From contig NZ_LMUH01000013.1 of the NCBI RefSeq assembly GCF_009766105.1, positions 832,341 to 896,340 of the forward strand: 64,000 bases of DNA, given 5' to 3'. Below are positions 62,701 through 64,000 of this stretch, in pieces. The notes under the pieces are model-generated. The model ran no database searches. It saw only the letters and a list, made by a program, of their open reading frames with translations, and had not been told where the DNA came from. How positions within the stretch are numbered: the first letter of the stretch is position 1; every line of letters starts with the position of its first letter. Source of the DNA: Granulicella sp. S156. Its GTDB lineage: Bacteria; Acidobacteriota; Terriglobia; Terriglobales; Acidobacteriaceae. A program made the position numbers and the translations under genes.

Positions 62701-63135
62701 ACCCGAGATCCAGGGGCCCGCCAGGCCCACAAGCGCAGGCTTAATGACGTTCTGACGGTAGAAGAAATCGTAGCCGTTGAGCTTATCCAGTCCGATCTGA
62801 ATTCGACCACCGATCTCCGGCAGGATCATCAGTCGTATGAACTCATTCTCGATGTGCGCGGCCTTCCATTGATGAACCTGCGGCTCCGTGTCGACACGGT
62901 CGATGACCGGCAGGGGATAGACGCGGCCGCTGCTGCCCTGGTAGACACGTTTTTCGAGGAACAGCGGATTGGGGTCGGGAGTCGCAGGCATATAAGTCTG
63001 AATCAGCACCGGCTCCTCCCAGGCCTTTACGGAGCCTGTTTCACTGAGAGGCGCTGCCGGCAGCTGCAACTTCGAAACGGTTGGGCCCTCCGAAACCATG
63101 TTCTCCCTGTCCTCGTAAGCTTTCTGCTGTGGCAT
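59704..63135 (-). CDS. DUF5107 protein with TPR repeats
   Basis: A 1143-residue protein with no signal peptide, so cytoplasmic. The N-terminal ~450 residues match DUF5107: PEIGGRIQIGLDKLNGYDFFYRQNVIKPALVGLAGPWISGGVEFNWPQHHRP is typical. Folds of this kind lie near the mutarotase-like beta-sandwich group, so sugar binding or processing is plausible but not shown. A linker with an unusual run of acidic residues (GEEEEEEVIL) follows, then about ten TPR-like helical repeats from residue 530 to the end (LGLTLNYQGRVAEAYEAFYKS, LGFGYYNIRHDQKSALDAFARARA). The start is either 63135 or ATG 63099; the latter has GAGG at slightly long spacing. It heads an operon with the sugar porter, and its promoter carries the shared operator-like site. 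Confidence 0.8.
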   Translation of the reverse strand: MPQQKAYEDRENMVSEGPTVSKLQLPAAPLSETGSVKAWEEPVLIQTYMPATPDPNPLFLEKRVYQGSSGRVYPLPVIDRVDTEPQVHQWKAAHIENEFIRLMILPEIGGRIQIGLDKLNGYDFFYRQNVIKPALVGLAGPWISGGVEFNWPQHHRPATFMPVELTIEHDSDGSVTIWCSDHDPMVHMKGMHGICLRPGKAYLELRVRLYNRTQDTQTFLWWANVAVRVNERYQSFFPKDVRFVADHAKRAVTEFPLSRGSYYGIDYGQRAVDGVPDDERPAHFVPDGSYSPNDLSWYANIPVPTSYMVANSKGDFAGGYDHGLQAGMVHVADHHIAPGKKQWTWGNQEFGYAWDRSLTNSDGPYVELMAGVYTDNQPDFSFLAPGETKTFSQYWYPIREIGVPDLANLDAAIRVERAPSKVIVHLLVTRELPNATLSLQSAGRQIASWHGTLLPEHALHTEFVIDGNPQEIEAVLRAGEEEEEEVILNYAPAEIAVAPRPETATEPALPEDIESSDELYLVGLHLEQYRHATRDPVPYWKEAIRRDSSDSRSNHALGRWHLRRGEFSIAERYLRTAIARLTERNPNPYDGEPHYNLGLTLNYQGRVAEAYEAFYKSTWNAAWRGPAYHRLAEIDCGRRQWKRALDHLERSLRADADNLNARNLKTIVLRQLGKSVEAASCLTATCELDPLDNWSRYLNARTTPRDGQQRLDLAFDLLRANLLQDTLDILTVNQSEANDGASTMQLYGLAHVYHLLGRKRESEQTYRLAAAANPAYVFPSRLEELLLLEAAIERNPLDARAPYYLGNLLYDRRRHEDAIQLWECAAELDPQFPTTWRNLGFGYYNIRHDQKSALDAFARARAAAPHDARIAYEQDQLLKRTGKSPERRLAALEQMLELVASRDDLSVELATLYNQVGQPQEALKVLLSRRFQPWEGGEGLVLAQFVRANLLLGQKTLAGHKSNAAIRRFEAAWNLPESIGEAKHLLMNLSMIDYWLGVAHAASLSNDLACHHWERAATVRADFQQMQVHSISDTTYWSGKALAKLGRDDEARRVFREIFEYSLKLEHQTPQIDYFATSLPAMLLFEEDLVLRQEISAKFLRAQALLGLGQIAEGTILLNEVRKLDANHSGAADLLSTLEMAVI

Positions 63136-63494
63136 GCTCTATCCGATCAACCCGTTATGGCACTTTTGGACGGCAAATCTAAGGCCTGCTAAAACACTGT
63201 AAATCCTTAGATTTTGACTTCCGTTTACGTTACCGTAAATGACACTCTAGGTAGGTAGTGAGACCGTTGTCAAGAAAAGATAAGATGCCGGCACGTTCGA
63301 TGGGCCGTTTCCTGCAATATTTTTCATTTGAATAAATTTACAATTTGCTTTCGCATGTGTTTGGCTTGACGCCTTTCGGGGAGATGCTTAATTCACACTC
63401 GATAGTCCGTCGTATGCCTTAGAGGCCGTGTTTCCATGCCGCGTGGCGCCACATCTGCGTATAGGAGCATCTTCAATTGCCGAGGAGTCATTGC
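63136..63494. other. Divergent promoter region of DUF5107 and GH99-like genes
   Basis: It contains the minus-strand promoter with its operator-like site (63224-63273). Further right, an AT-rich stretch at about 63310-63350 probably belongs to the plus-strand promoter for the GH99-like gene. No gene is supported here. Confidence 0.6.
63224..63273 (-). promoter_or_regulatory. Promoter with operator-like site, DUF5107-MFS operon
   Basis: On the minus strand TTGACA (63273-63268), 18 bases, then TAGAGT (63249-63244), four bases, then TTTACGGTAACGTAAA (63239-63224). The latter is an imperfect palindrome, TTTACG/CGTAAA about a 4-base centre, where transcription would start. The 9-mer GGTAACGTA and the whole layout match the promoter at 58061. 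Confidence 0.7.
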
Positions 63495-64000
63495 ATGAGC
63501 TTTACCGACCGAAGGACGTTTATGGGTGCTCTTGGGGCCACGGCACTTGCAGGACTGCCATGCACACTTGCCGAATCGTTGCACACGACAGAACACGCGG
63601 TATCTCGTGAATACGACGTTGCTGCCTATTACTTTGGCAACTATCACGTCGACCCCCGCAACGAGGCACAGCACGGCCCCGGCTGGACCGAATGGCGACT
63701 CGTCGAGCAGGCTCGGCCTCGATTCAAAGGACATCTGCAGCCGAAGGTTCCGCTCTGGGGCTATGAGGATGAATCGAACCCCACTGTCTTCGAACGCAAG
63801 ATAAAGGCTGCTTCCAGCGCCGGCCTCTCCGCCTTTATCTTCGATTGGTATTGGTATGACGACGGCCCTTTCCTCCAGTCGGCGCTGGAGAAAGGCTATC
63901 TTGGTGCCTCCAACAGGAATGATCTGAAGTTCGCCATCATGTGGGCGAATCATGACTGGTTTGACATCCAGCCGGCGAAGCTCTCGTCTTCCCCCAGACT
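63495..64000 (+). CDS. GH99-like (WbsX-type) exported protein, 3' part outside window
   Basis: A gene running off the right edge, with 168 codons visible. It starts at the ATG at 63495 after GAGGAG. The leader SFTDRRTFMGALGATALAG contains twin arginines, so it is probably exported by Tat. The mature part begins AAYYFGNYHVDPRNE, has GWTEWRLVEQARPRF and PLWGYEDESNPTVFERKIKAASSAGLSAFIFDWYWYDDGP, the signature of the glycoside hydrolase 99-like/WbsX domain. GH99 enzymes are endo-alpha-mannosidases and endo-mannanases, but WbsX-type relatives are linked to glycosyl transfer, so the activity is uncertain. The catalytic residues lie outside the window. Divergent from the DUF5107 operon. Confidence 0.8.
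   Translation, partial: MSFTDRRTFMGALGATALAGLPCTLAESLHTTEHAVSREYDVAAYYFGNYHVDPRNEAQHGPGWTEWRLVEQARPRFKGHLQPKVPLWGYEDESNPTVFERKIKAASSAGLSAFIFDWYWYDDGPFLQSALEKGYLGASNRNDLKFAIMWANHDWFDIQPAKLSSSPR

Overview
The window most resembles a chromosome segment of an Acidobacteriota soil bacterium of the Terriglobus/Granulicella/Edaphobacter kind. This is inferred from gene content: two Oar-like TonB-dependent receptors with an N-terminal carboxypeptidase-regulatory-like domain and no SusD partner, a TIGR03435-type protein, a DUF1501/PSD1 pair, many secreted glycoside hydrolases, and dispersed palindromic intergenic repeats. No rRNA, tRNA, CRISPR array, prophage or transposase gene was recognised.

Layout. 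1-5.1 kb (minus strand): a cut-off secreted rhodanese-like protein, then a PSD1/cytochrome-c protein followed by a Tat-exported DUF1501 protein. 5.9-11.5 kb (plus): two exported sulfatases, a formylglycine-generating enzyme that would activate them, and a small alpha/beta hydrolase. 11.7-18.4 kb: an M3 peptidase divergent from a PA14-containing GH3 enzyme, then a hydrolase divergent from an HxlR regulator. 18.5-24.0 kb: a TIGR03435-type protein, a rhomboid protease, a dense patch of dispersed repeats, and a GmrSD-like DUF262/DUF1524 protein. 24.2-34.7 kb (minus): an RND efflux pump with its adaptor, a TonB-dependent receptor, an HD-domain protein and a beta-carbonic anhydrase.

The right half, 35.3-64 kb, is a carbohydrate-use region. 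It holds GH38 and GH92 (alpha-mannosidase families), GH3, a GH95-like enzyme, GH97 and the start of a GH99-like protein. With them are a LacI-type regulator, a second TonB-dependent receptor, a sugar-porter MFS transporter and a large leaderless DUF5107/TPR protein. The combination suggests use of alpha-mannose-containing glycans such as fungal mannan or N-glycans. The receptor would import oligosaccharides, exported hydrolases would trim them, and the MFS protein and DUF5107 protein would handle sugars at the inner membrane and in the cytoplasm.

The most interesting regulatory signal is a promoter layout shared by the receptor gene (start 57951) and the DUF5107/MFS operon (start 63135). Both have TTGACA, 18 bases, TAGNGT, then the identical 9-mer GGTAACGTA in a partly palindromic site where transcription should begin. 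The LacI-type gene at 51069 is a natural candidate for the repressor.
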